DNA of 32,837 nt, from contig JAIETY010000045.1 in the NCBI GenBank assembly GCA_019744885.1, positions 1-32,837 of the forward strand. Direction: 5' to 3'. The notes beneath the pieces are model-generated. The model saw only the letters and a program-made list of their open reading frames with translations. It ran no database searches and was not told the origin of the DNA. Position numbers and translations under genes: made by a program. Positions 26,152 through 32,837 of the stretch are shown here, piece by piece. The DNA is from Sphingomonas sp. (GTDB lineage Bacteria > Pseudomonadota > Alphaproteobacteria > Sphingomonadales > Sphingomonadaceae). Within the stretch, counting starts at the first letter, position 1. Each line of letters starts with the position of its first letter.

Positions 26152-26476
26152 CTTTCACCTCCGAGCGCGGACGCCGCACTGACTGGGGAAGGAGCGCCAG
26201 TTTGTCGTTGATCCGCGAAATTTCCGGAGCAAGCCGCGAAGGCTCGTCGACGAATAACGGCACACCCACGAGTGTCGCAGCCTCGAACACCAGTCCGATT
26301 TCCACCTTGGCGTGACCCTTCTCTATCAATTGCAGCGTGCTGCGCGCAATGCCGACCCGGGCCGCGAGGTCCGTTTCCGACATTTTGCGCTGCTTGCGCG
26401 CGAGACGAATGAGTCCGCCCATCATGGTCAGCGCTTCGCGCGTCACGCGCGAGTAAGTGCGGGGATGCTCGTTCAT
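26141..26476 (-). CDS. hipB: HipB-family XRE antitoxin and repressor
   Basis: A 111-residue protein with a Cro/C1-type helix-turn-helix at about 21-75 (LAARVGIARSTLQLIEKG) and a short C-terminal tail. HipB binds HipA and represses the operon. ATG 26476 is chosen because GAGG lies five bases before it; an upstream ATG at 26506 would run through the operator candidates. Three related 16-bp boxes lie upstream at 26489-26615, consistent with autoregulation. The gene begins the three-gene reverse-strand cargo. Confidence 0.88.
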   Translation of the reverse strand: MNEHPRTYSRVTREALTMMGGLIRLARKQRKMSETDLAARVGIARSTLQLIEKGHAKVEIGLVFEAATLVGVPLFVDEPSRLAPEISRINDKLALLPQSVRRPRSEVKDDF

Positions 26477-26488
26477 ATGAACCTCAAT

Positions 26489-26615
26489 GCCGGTTATGGC
26501 GGTCATGAAATGGCTTCTAGACCGCGATAACGGTCAATATCATGACGAAAGTTAAGAATCAATGGAATGACCGCGACGGCGGGCACCAGTGTCACTCATG
26601 CAGGTTATATCGGTC
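26489..26615 (-). promoter_or_regulatory. Three repeated operator-like boxes upstream of hipB
   Basis: Three 16-bp copies of GACCGNNATAACNNNC occur: 26489-26504 (reverse strand, GACCGCCATAACCGGC), 26520-26535 (forward strand, GACCGCGATAACGGTC) and 26600-26615 (reverse strand, GACCGATATAACCTGC). A degenerate fourth may lie at 26569-26584. The first lies 12 bases upstream of the hipB start. They fit multiple-operator HipB regulation, as in E. coli, though the consensus differs from the E. coli TATCC-N8-GGATA. The -10 and -35 boxes of hipB are not clear. Confidence 0.55.
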
Positions 26616-26845
26616 ATTCCTGCAAAACCGCCATGATTCGGCCGGTTCCTGCGACCATCGGCCTAGCATAGGAGAGAACCTGGGCTCTCGCCGTGCACGA
26701 ATACCCCGGAACTCCGCCGTTCTCCTGTATTTGCACGCCACACTACTACTACGACCGAAAGCTGTTGAACCGGCCCAATTTCTGGCTCTCTTAATCATCC
26801 CCAAGCCGGGGAGCGCCTGTTCTCCCCGACGAAAACGGAGACCCG
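26616..26845 (+). promoter_or_regulatory. Leader of trbB after the cargo genes
   Basis: This stretch has no supported gene. A hairpin with CGGGGAG (26807-26813) and CTCCCCG (26822-26828) lies just before the trbB RBS (GGAG 26837-26840); no T run follows, so it is not an ordinary terminator. TTGAAC near 26765 and TTAATC near 26791 are only weak promoter-like boxes. Because the hip cargo reads in the opposite direction, trbB must be transcribed either through the cargo from traG/copG or from a promoter in this stretch. Confidence 0.3.
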
Positions 26846-27832
26846 ATGGCGGCTTCACATCACAATTCGGAAAGATCGGCACGAGGCGCGCGCATGCTGC
26901 GCACCGCGCTCGGCCCCGCAATTGCCCGCCTGCTGGAAAACCCTTGTGTCGTTGAGGTGATGCTCAATCCAGACGGGCGGCTGTGGATCGATCGCCTCTC
27001 TGAAGGCCTGTCCGATACCGGCGAGCGCCTCTCAGCCGCCGATGGCGAGCGCATCGTTCGTCTGGTCGCGCACCATGTCGGCGTCGAGGTGCACACCGGC
27101 ACACCGCGCGTATCAGCAGAACTTCCCGAAACGGGGGAGCGGTTCGAGGGGCTGCTCCCGCCTGTCGTCGCTGCGCCTGCCTTCGCCATTCGCAAGCCCG
27201 CCGTCGCGGTCTTCACCCTCGAGGATTATGTCGCTGCGGGGATCATGGCTGAAGGCCAGGCCGAAGCGCTTCGGGTCGGTGTTGCGACCCGTGCCAACAT
27301 CCTCGTCGCTGGCGGCACCTCAACCGGCAAGACGACGCTCACGAACGCACTTCTGGCCGAAGTCGCGAAAACCGAAGATCGCGTCGTCATCATCGAGGAC
27401 ACGCGCGAACTGCAATGCACCGCGCCCAACCTCGTTGCCATGCGAACCAAGGATGGCGTCGCATCGCTGTCCGAACTGGTCCGCTCGTCGCTGCGCCTGC
27501 GCCCCGACCGCATTCCGATTGGCGAGGTGCGCGGGAGTGAAGCCCTCGATCTCCTCAAGGCCTGGGGCACCGGCCACCCCGGCGGGATCGGTACGATCCA
27601 TGCCAGCAGCGCCATCGGCGCGCTGCGACGGATGGAGCAACTCATCCAGGAAGCCGTCGTCACCGTACCCCGTGCGCTGATCGCCGAGACCATCGATCTC
27701 ATCGCCGTCCTCGCCGGGCGCGGCAACTCTCGCCGCCTCGTCGAACTCGCCCGCGTCGAAGGCCTCGGCCCGGACGGGGATTACCGCGTCACCCCCATCA
27801 TCCCTCAGCCCGCACAAGGAGCTTGCCAATGA
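26846..27832 (+). CDS. trbB: TrbB, T4SS VirB11-like ATPase
   Basis: A 328-residue hexameric secretion ATPase that powers pilus and substrate steps of the conjugative type IV system from the cytoplasmic face. Walker A is GGTSTGKT (156-163), an Asp/Glu box is IIEDTREL (182-189), Walker B is IPIGEVRG (223-230) and the His box is [13 protein letters not shown] (241-253). Start and length are normal; the ATG follows GGAG by five bases. The TGA overlaps trbC by four bases. It begins the uninterrupted trb operon after the hip cargo. Confidence 0.95.
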   Translation: MAASHHNSERSARGARMLRTALGPAIARLLENPCVVEVMLNPDGRLWIDRLSEGLSDTGERLSAADGERIVRLVAHHVGVEVHTGTPRVSAELPETGERFEGLLPPVVAAPAFAIRKPAVAVFTLEDYVAAGIMAEGQAEALRVGVATRANILVAGGTSTGKTTLTNALLAEVAKTEDRVVIIEDTRELQCTAPNLVAMRTKDGVASLSELVRSSLRLRPDRIPIGEVRGSEALDLLKAWGTGHPGGIGTIHASSAIGALRRMEQLIQEAVVTVPRALIAETIDLIAVLAGRGNSRRLVELARVEGLGPDGDYRVTPIIPQPAQGACQ

Positions 27833-28161
27833 ACCTGCCTGTCCGCCGTCCCACTCACCGTTTCGCGTCGGCCATGTCCACGGTGATCCTTGCCGTCATG
27901 ATGGCGCCCGCAGCACACGCCTCCGGCTCTTCCATGCCATGGGAAGCCCCGCTGCAATCCATCCTCCAGTCGATCGAAGGCCCGGTTGCCAAGATCATCG
28001 CGGTGATCATCATCATCACCACCGGTCTGACGCTGGCGTTTGGCGACACCTCGGGCGGTTTTCGCCGCCTGATCCAGATCGTCTTCGGCCTCTCGATTGC
28101 CTTTGCCGCATCGAGCTTCTTCCTATCGTTCTTCTCGTTCGGCGGCGGGGCACTCGTCTGA
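27829..28161 (+). CDS. trbC: TrbC, conjugative pilin
   Basis: A 110-residue VirB2/TrbC-family pilin precursor. A long signal peptide (about 1-35, ending AAHA) is followed by two hydrophobic helices at about 51-67 and 83-99 joined by a short loop with GDTSGGFRR, the usual pilin layout. ATG 27829 sits in an ATGA overlap with trbB and follows AAGGAG by seven bases. The stop overlaps trbD by one base. Confidence 0.93.
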   Translation: MNLPVRRPTHRFASAMSTVILAVMMAPAAHASGSSMPWEAPLQSILQSIEGPVAKIIAVIIIITTGLTLAFGDTSGGFRRLIQIVFGLSIAFAASSFFLSFFSFGGGALV

Positions 28162-28442
28162 TGATCGGCGGCGGTGATCAGGCCGGCGAGATCGCGGGCT
28201 ATACCGTCCCGGTTCACCGGGCGCTGACCGAGCAGATCCTGCTCGGCGGCGCGCCGCGCGGTCTCGCCATCCTGAACGGCACGCTCGCCGGTGCGATTGG
28301 TCTGGGCCTGCGCCTCTGGCTGATCGGTATCGGCGTCTGGGCCATCGGCCACCTGATCGCCGTCTGGGCCGCCAAACGCGATCCGCTCTTCGTCGATGTG
28401 GTGCGCCGTCATCTGCGCATCCCCGGTCATCTTTCCGTCTGA
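28161..28442 (+). CDS. trbD: TrbD, VirB3-like inner-membrane protein
   Basis: A 93-residue protein of the TrbD/VirB3 family, which pairs with the TrbE ATPase at the inner membrane. The N-terminal GYTVPVHRALTEQILLGG motif is typical of the family, and one or two hydrophobic segments (about 36-72) follow. ATG 28161 shares one base with the trbC stop. trbE follows after 10 bases. Confidence 0.9.
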   Translation: MIGGGDQAGEIAGYTVPVHRALTEQILLGGAPRGLAILNGTLAGAIGLGLRLWLIGIGVWAIGHLIAVWAAKRDPLFVDVVRRHLRIPGHLSV

Positions 28443-28452
28443 GGGGGCTCCT

Positions 28453-30891
28453 GTGTTCAACTTGGCCGAATACCGTAACCGCAACAGCCGGCTCGCCGAC
28501 TTTCTGCCGTGGGCGGCGCTGGTCGGCGAAGGCATCGTCCTCAACAAGGACGGCAGCTTCCAGAGGACTGCGCAGTTCCGGGGACCGGATCTCGATTCAG
28601 CAGTCCCCGCCGAACTCGTCGCCGTGGCCGGACGGCTCAACAATGCCTTCCGGCGCCTCGGATCAGGCTGGGCGATCTTTGTCGACGCCCACCGGCATGC
28701 CGCCGCACACTATCCTGGCTGCCGGTTCCCAGACGCAGCCTCAGCGCTGGTCGATGCCGAGCGCAAAGCCGATTTCGAAGAAGCCGGGGCGCACTTCGAG
28801 TCCGCCTACTACCTCACCATCTGCTATCTGCCGCCCGCCGAGGATGCCTCTCGCGCGGAAAGCTGGCTCTACGAGGGCAGGGAACACGGCGGTGCCGATC
28901 CTGCAGAAGTCCTGAGCGGCTTTGCCGATCGCACCGACCGCATCCTGCGCCTGATCGAAGCCTTCATGCCCGAATGCCGCTGGCTCGGGGATGCCGAGAC
29001 GCTGACATATCTGCACGCTTGCGTATCCACCCGGCGGCACCGGGTCCGCGTGCCGGAAACCCCTATGTATCTCGATGCGCTCCTGGCCGATCAGCCGCTG
29101 ACCGGCGGCCTCGAACCGCGCCTAGGCGCATCGCATCTGCGCGTTCTCACCATCACCGGTTTTCCGACGGCGACCACGCCGGGCCTGCTCGATGAGCTGA
29201 ACCGCCTGGCCTTTCCCTATCGCTGGGCAACGCGCGCCATCCTCCTCGACAAGACCGATGCCACCAAACTGCTGACCAAGATCAGGCGGCAATGGTTCGC
29301 CAAGCGCAAGAGCGTCGCTGGGATCCTGAAAGAGGTGATGACCAACGAGGCCTCGGTCCTCGTCGACACGGACGCCGCCAACAAGGCAGCCGACGCCGAT
29401 CTCGCACTTCAGGAACTCGGCGCAGACTATGCCGGCATGGCCTATGTCACAGCGACCGTGACGGTCTGGGACGCAGATCCGCGTACCGCCGATGAAAAGC
29501 TGCGTCTCGTCGAGAAGGTCATCCAGGGCCGCGATTTCACGGCTACGCCCGAGACCATCAATGCGGTCGATGCCTGGCTCGGCTCTCTGCCGGGGCATCT
29601 CTATGCCAATGTCCGGCAGCCACCCATCAGCACTTTGAACCTCGCCCACATGATACCCTTGTCAGCGGTGTGGGCGGGGCCGGAACGGGACGAGCATTTT
29701 GCAGCGCCCCCACTGCTCTTCGGCAAGACTGAAGGCTCGACCCCGTTCCGGTTTTCCCTTCACGTCGGCGATGTCGGGCACACGCTCGTGGTTGGTCCGA
29801 CCGGCGCGGGCAAGTCCGTCCTGCTCGCTCTCATGGCGCTTCAGTTCCGGCGCTACGCCGGTGCTCAGGTCTTTGCCTTCGATTTCGGGGGTTCGATCCG
29901 CGCGGCCGCGCTCGCCATGGGCGGCGACTGGCACGATCTCGGCGGCGGGCTCACCGACGCCTCGGACAGATCCGTCAACCTGCAACCACTCGGGCGCGTC
30001 GACGAGCTTGCGGAAAGGGGCTGGGCCGCTGACTGGATCGGCGCGATCCTTGCGCGCGAAGGCGTGGCAATCACACCTGACGTGAAGGAATACATCTGGA
30101 CGGCGCTTACCTCTCTGGCCTCGGCTCCGGTCGAGGAACGGACCGTTACCGGACTTGCCGTCCTGCTCCAGTCCAACGACCTCAAGCAAGCACTTCGGCC
30201 CTACTGCGTGGGCGGCGCTTATGGCCGCCTTCTCGATGCCGAGGCCGAATATCTCGGCAGCGCCACGGTACAGGCCTTCGAGACCGAGGGGCTGATCGGA
30301 ACCGGCGCGGCTTCCGCGGTTCTGGCCTATCTGTTCCACCGGATCGAAGACCGCCTCGATGGGTCACCGACGCTGATCATCATCGATGAAGGCTGGCTGG
30401 CGCTCGATGACGAGGGGTTCGCCGGCCAGCTGCGCGAATGGCTCAAGACACTGCGCAAGAAGAACGCCAGCGTCGTCTTCGCCACCCAGTCGCTGTCCGA
30501 CATCGACGGGTCGCCAATCGCACCGGCCATCATCGAAAGTTGCCAGACCCGTCTGATGCTGCCCAATGAACGGGCGATCGAGCCCCAGATCACGGCCATC
30601 TATCGCCGTTTCGGGCTCAACGACCGCCAGATCGAGATCATCGCGCGCGCCGCTCCCAAGCGCGACTATTACTGCCAGTCCCGTCGTGGCAACCGGCTCT
30701 TCGAGCTGGGACTGTCCGATGTTGCGCTGGCGCTCTGCGCTGCCTCGTCGAAAACCGATCAGGCCGCCATTGCCAAGATCCTCAGCGAGCACGGGCGCGA
30801 AGCCTTCCTCCTTCAATGGCTTCGACACCGCGGGCTCGGCTGGGCCGCTGACCTCGTCCCCAACCTCACCAATCAGGACAAAACCCCATGA
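28453..30891 (+). CDS. trbE: TrbE, VirB4-like ATPase
   Basis: An 812-residue VirB4-type ATPase, the largest motor of the mating-pair apparatus. The N-terminal CagE/TrbE/VirB domain covers about 170-390. Walker A is GPTGAGKS (448-455) and Walker B is LIIIDE (641-646), followed by the VVFATQSLSDI segment. GTG 28453 is chosen because GAGGGGG lies five bases upstream; earlier codons overlap trbD. The length is normal for the family. The ATG of trbJ overlaps its TGA. Confidence 0.95.
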   Translation: MFNLAEYRNRNSRLADFLPWAALVGEGIVLNKDGSFQRTAQFRGPDLDSAVPAELVAVAGRLNNAFRRLGSGWAIFVDAHRHAAAHYPGCRFPDAASALVDAERKADFEEAGAHFESAYYLTICYLPPAEDASRAESWLYEGREHGGADPAEVLSGFADRTDRILRLIEAFMPECRWLGDAETLTYLHACVSTRRHRVRVPETPMYLDALLADQPLTGGLEPRLGASHLRVLTITGFPTATTPGLLDELNRLAFPYRWATRAILLDKTDATKLLTKIRRQWFAKRKSVAGILKEVMTNEASVLVDTDAANKAADADLALQELGADYAGMAYVTATVTVWDADPRTADEKLRLVEKVIQGRDFTATPETINAVDAWLGSLPGHLYANVRQPPISTLNLAHMIPLSAVWAGPERDEHFAAPPLLFGKTEGSTPFRFSLHVGDVGHTLVVGPTGAGKSVLLALMALQFRRYAGAQVFAFDFGGSIRAAALAMGGDWHDLGGGLTDASDRSVNLQPLGRVDELAERGWAADWIGAILAREGVAITPDVKEYIWTALTSLASAPVEERTVTGLAVLLQSNDLKQALRPYCVGGAYGRLLDAEAEYLGSATVQAFETEGLIGTGAASAVLAYLFHRIEDRLDGSPTLIIIDEGWLALDDEGFAGQLREWLKTLRKKNASVVFATQSLSDIDGSPIAPAIIESCQTRLMLPNERAIEPQITAIYRRFGLNDRQIEIIARAAPKRDYYCQSRRGNRLFELGLSDVALALCAASSKTDQAAIAKILSEHGREAFLLQWLRHRGLGWAADLVPNLTNQDKTP

Positions 30892-31661
30892 AACTGCGCC
30901 GTTCCCGCAGTGTTCGGCTCATTGCCGCGCTGCTTGTCGCTCCTGTCGCCCTCACGCCGATGCTGGCCGCGCCCGCTTATGCCCAATTCGGGTTCGGCGG
31001 GATCGTCTACGATCCGTCGAACTACGCACAGAACGTGCTGACGGCGGCGCGATCGCTCCAGCAGATCACCAATCAGATCACGTCGCTGCAAAATCAGGCG
31101 CAGTCACTGATCAACCAGGCCCGCAATCTCGCGAGCCTGCCCTACTCCGCGCTCCAGCAGCTTCAGCAGTCGGTGCAGCGCACCCAATCGCTCCTGAGCC
31201 AGGCCCAGAACATCGCCTACGACGTGCAGTCGATCGATCGCGCTTTCCAGCTCAAATACGGCAGCACCGCCATGTCGGCGAGCGATACCCAGCTCATCAC
31301 CGATGCACGCGCGCGCTGGCAGAATACCGTCGGCAGTTTGCAAGACGCGATGAAGGTGCAAGCTGGCGTGGTCGGCAATTTGGGCACCAACCGCTCTCAG
31401 ATGTCGGCTCTCATCGGCCAGAGCCAGGGTGCAACCGGCGCCTTGCAGGCCGCACAGGCCGGCAATCAGCTCCTCGCGCTTCAGGCGCAGCAGCTCGCCG
31501 ATCTCACCGCCGTCGTCGCTGCCAACGGTCGGGCGCAGGCGCTCCAGTCAGCGGAACAGGCGGCCGCCGCTGCGCAAGGGCAGGAACAGCGCCGCCGGTT
31601 TCTGACCCCCGGCGCGGGCTACCAGCCCGGCAACGCCAAGATGTTCCAGCCCGGTAACTGA
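30888..31661 (+). CDS. trbJ: TrbJ, VirB5-like pilus-tip/assembly protein
   Basis: A 257-residue periplasmic protein with a signal peptide (about 1-32, ending AYA). The mature part starts with FGFGGIVYDPSNYAQNVLTA, typical of TrbJ, and is nearly all Gln/Ala-rich helix (about 50-110 and 180-235), likely coiled coil. VirB5 proteins cap the pilus and help contact recipients. ATG 30888 overlaps the trbE stop. trbK follows after nine bases. Confidence 0.92.
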   Translation: MKLRRSRSVRLIAALLVAPVALTPMLAAPAYAQFGFGGIVYDPSNYAQNVLTAARSLQQITNQITSLQNQAQSLINQARNLASLPYSALQQLQQSVQRTQSLLSQAQNIAYDVQSIDRAFQLKYGSTAMSASDTQLITDARARWQNTVGSLQDAMKVQAGVVGNLGTNRSQMSALIGQSQGATGALQAAQAGNQLLALQAQQLADLTAVVAANGRAQALQSAEQAAAAAQGQEQRRRFLTPGAGYQPGNAKMFQPGN

Positions 31662-31670
31662 GGCCCGACG

Positions 31671-31967
31671 ATGGACGGCAAAACCCTCGCACGTATTGGC
31701 GCAGTCGGCTTCGTGGCGCTCGCGATCACGGCAACGGCGATCGATATGAACCGGAGCGACCCACTGCCCGATTCGGCCCTATCGAAGCAGCCTTCCATCG
31801 TTCGGCATGATCCGCTTGATGAGCAACTGACCCTTTGCTCGCAGACAGGCGCAGTGGGAGCGAGCGATCCCCAATGCCTCAAGGCATGGGCCGACAACCG
31901 CCGCCGCTTTCTCGGCCAGCCTCCTGCGCCGGGCGAGGTCGCACCAGCCCGGTCGGAGGTCCGCTGA
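31671..31967 (+). CDS. trbK: TrbK-like entry-exclusion protein
   Basis: A 98-residue protein placed between trbJ and trbL, where entry-exclusion genes sit in trb operons. A hydrophobic segment (about 9-24) is followed by a short, mostly polar tail with two Cys (in LTLCSQTG and PQCLKAW) that match the 'alternative TrbK' form rather than the lipobox form; no lipobox is present. Entry exclusion blocks redundant transfer into cells already holding the element. The assignment rests mainly on position and this motif. Confidence 0.78.
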   Translation: MDGKTLARIGAVGFVALAITATAIDMNRSDPLPDSALSKQPSIVRHDPLDEQLTLCSQTGAVGASDPQCLKAWADNRRRFLGQPPAPGEVAPARSEVR

Positions 31968-31969
31968 CC

Positions 31970-32837
31970 ATGGGCGGCACAGGCGTCATCGACCATTTTC
32001 TCGAGGTCTTCACCCGCTATATCGATGGGGGCTTCGGCCTTCTGCACGGCGAAGTGGCGTTCATTGCCACGACGCTGGTCGTCATCGACGTCACGCTCGC
32101 CGCGCTATTCTGGTCATGGGGTGCAGACGACGACATCATGGCTCGTCTCATCAAGAAGACGCTGTTCGTGGGCATGTTCGCCTACATCATCGGCAACTGG
32201 AACAATCTTGCCCGCATCGTCTTCGAGAGCTTTGCCGGCCTCGGCCTGAAAGCGAGCGGAACGGGGTTCAGCACCGCTGATCTCCTGCGCGCGGGCAAAG
32301 TCGCGCAGACCGGCCTCGATGCCGGTCGCCCGCTGCTCGACTCCATCTCCAATCTGATGGGCTACTGGTCCTTCTTCGAGAACTTCATCCAGATCGCCTG
32401 CATGCTTTTCGCCTGGGTGCTCGTGCTGCTCGCCTTCTTCGTGCTCGCCGTCCAGCTGTTCGTCACCCTGATCGAGTTCAAGCTGACCACGCTCGCAGGC
32501 TTCGTGCTCATTCCCTTCGGACTCTTCGGCAAAAGCGCCTTCATGGCCGAACGTGTGCTCGGCAACGTCATTTCGTCGGGCATCAAGGTCCTCGTCCTCG
32601 CCGTTATCATCGGCATCGGCTCAACGCTCTTTTCCGAGTTCACCGCAGGCTTTGGCGGCGCGACGCCATCGATCGACGATGCCATGGCGATCGTCCTGGC
32701 CGCACTGTCGCTGCTTGGCCTAGGTATCTTCGGGCCGGGCATCGCCAACCGCATCGTCTCGGGCGGTCCACAGCTTGGCGCAGGCGCCGCAGTGGGCACC
32801 GGACTTGCAGCCGGCGGCGTGGCCGTCGCCGGTGCGG
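31970..32837 (+). CDS. trbL: TrbL, VirB6-like channel protein (partial)
   Basis: The frame opens at ATG 31970, two bases after the trbK stop and after GGAGG (31955-31959), and runs off the right edge, giving the first 289 residues. It is a polytopic inner-membrane protein of the TrbL/VirB6 family. Hydrophobic segments lie at about 31-48, 60-75, 143-165, 168-190, 207-222 and 238-256, and the family segment TLAGFVLIPFGLFGKSAFMAE is present. A Gly/Ala-rich stretch follows, as in TrbL tails. The rest of trb (trbF, G, I) is expected outside the window. Confidence 0.92.
   Translation, partial: MGGTGVIDHFLEVFTRYIDGGFGLLHGEVAFIATTLVVIDVTLAALFWSWGADDDIMARLIKKTLFVGMFAYIIGNWNNLARIVFESFAGLGLKASGTGFSTADLLRAGKVAQTGLDAGRPLLDSISNLMGYWSFFENFIQIACMLFAWVLVLLAFFVLAVQLFVTLIEFKLTTLAGFVLIPFGLFGKSAFMAERVLGNVISSGIKVLVLAVIIGIGSTLFSEFTAGFGGATPSIDDAMAIVLAALSLLGLGIFGPGIANRIVSGGPQLGAGAAVGTGLAAGGVAVAGA

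Larger units (their letters stand above)
20686..32837 (+). mobile_element. Integrative and conjugative element, left part
   Basis: From just after trmB to the right edge, the genes are an integrase, a truncated helicase, a coupling-protein pseudogene, a CopG-like protein, hipBA cargo and a trb mating-pair operon. This content and order fit an alphaproteobacterial ICE with a P-type (Trb) type IV secretion system. The right end and attachment repeat are outside the window. No relaxase, traF or intact traG is present in the visible part. The left boundary is set by the end of trmB and is approximate. Confidence 0.85.

Noticed and set aside
24253..26820. 14-base match AAGCCGGGGAGCGC shared by copG and the trbB leader, as possible insertion repeats around the hip cargo
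   Set aside because: A match of this length is expected by chance in 33 kb of GC-rich DNA, and it lies well inside copG rather than at the cargo edge.
26542..26955. Forward open frame between hipB and trbB
   Set aside because: It overlaps the start of trbB in another frame, has no RBS and no domain, and covers the operator boxes.
1..32837. tRNA, rRNA or CRISPR array
   Set aside because: I saw no cloverleaf with a T-loop, no rRNA-like stretch and no regularly spaced repeats. This was by eye, so a tRNA search would be the decisive check.

Overview
The window reads as high-GC alphaproteobacterial chromosome, most likely a sphingomonad (Sphingomonas/Sphingopyxis type). The evidence is the gene order around phoH-ybeY-corC-lnt-metK-trmB, a cysteine-poor Fur of the alphaproteobacterial type, a Ros/MucR regulator, and several secreted proteins of unknown family. 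I could not search a database; family names come from motifs I recognise.

Region 1 (1-5236) is chromosomal housekeeping. It holds a MucR/Ros regulator with its own promoter and terminator-like hairpin, fur overlapping a PlsC-type acyltransferase, a 145-bp palindromic intergenic repeat built of 9-bp units, miaB, and a convergent membrane protein with two DUF4274-like units.

Region 2 (5237-8366) is a tightly coupled operon, phoH-vapB-vapC-ybeY-corC. A complete VapBC toxin-antitoxin pair sits inside a normally contiguous RNA-metabolism operon, with 4-base overlaps at every junction from phoH to ybeY.

Region 3 (8407-14321) is accessory. It contains a secreted unknown protein, a membrane-anchored sorbosone dehydrogenase-type beta-propeller, a winged-helix regulator, a methyltransferase, a broken second copy of the regulator's 3' end, a DUF5694-like secreted protein and a glyoxalase-fold protein.

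Region 4 (14398-20685) has lnt, metK with a structured leader and a strong terminator, three exported proteins of unknown function, and trmB.

Region 5 (20686 to the right edge) is one end of an integrative and conjugative element beside trmB. It has a tyrosine integrase, a truncated UvrD-type helicase joined head to head with a truncated coupling-protein gene (traG), a CopG-like protein, and the start of a trb mating-pair operon (trbB-C-D-E-J-K-L). Between copG and trbB lies a reverse-strand cargo of hipB, hipA and a small papain/transglutaminase-like gene. The broken traG, which also carries an in-frame stop, suggests the element can no longer transfer by itself. The hipBA cargo and the vapBC pair are two separate toxin-antitoxin modules placed inside otherwise conserved operons.

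I found no rRNA, tRNA or CRISPR array.
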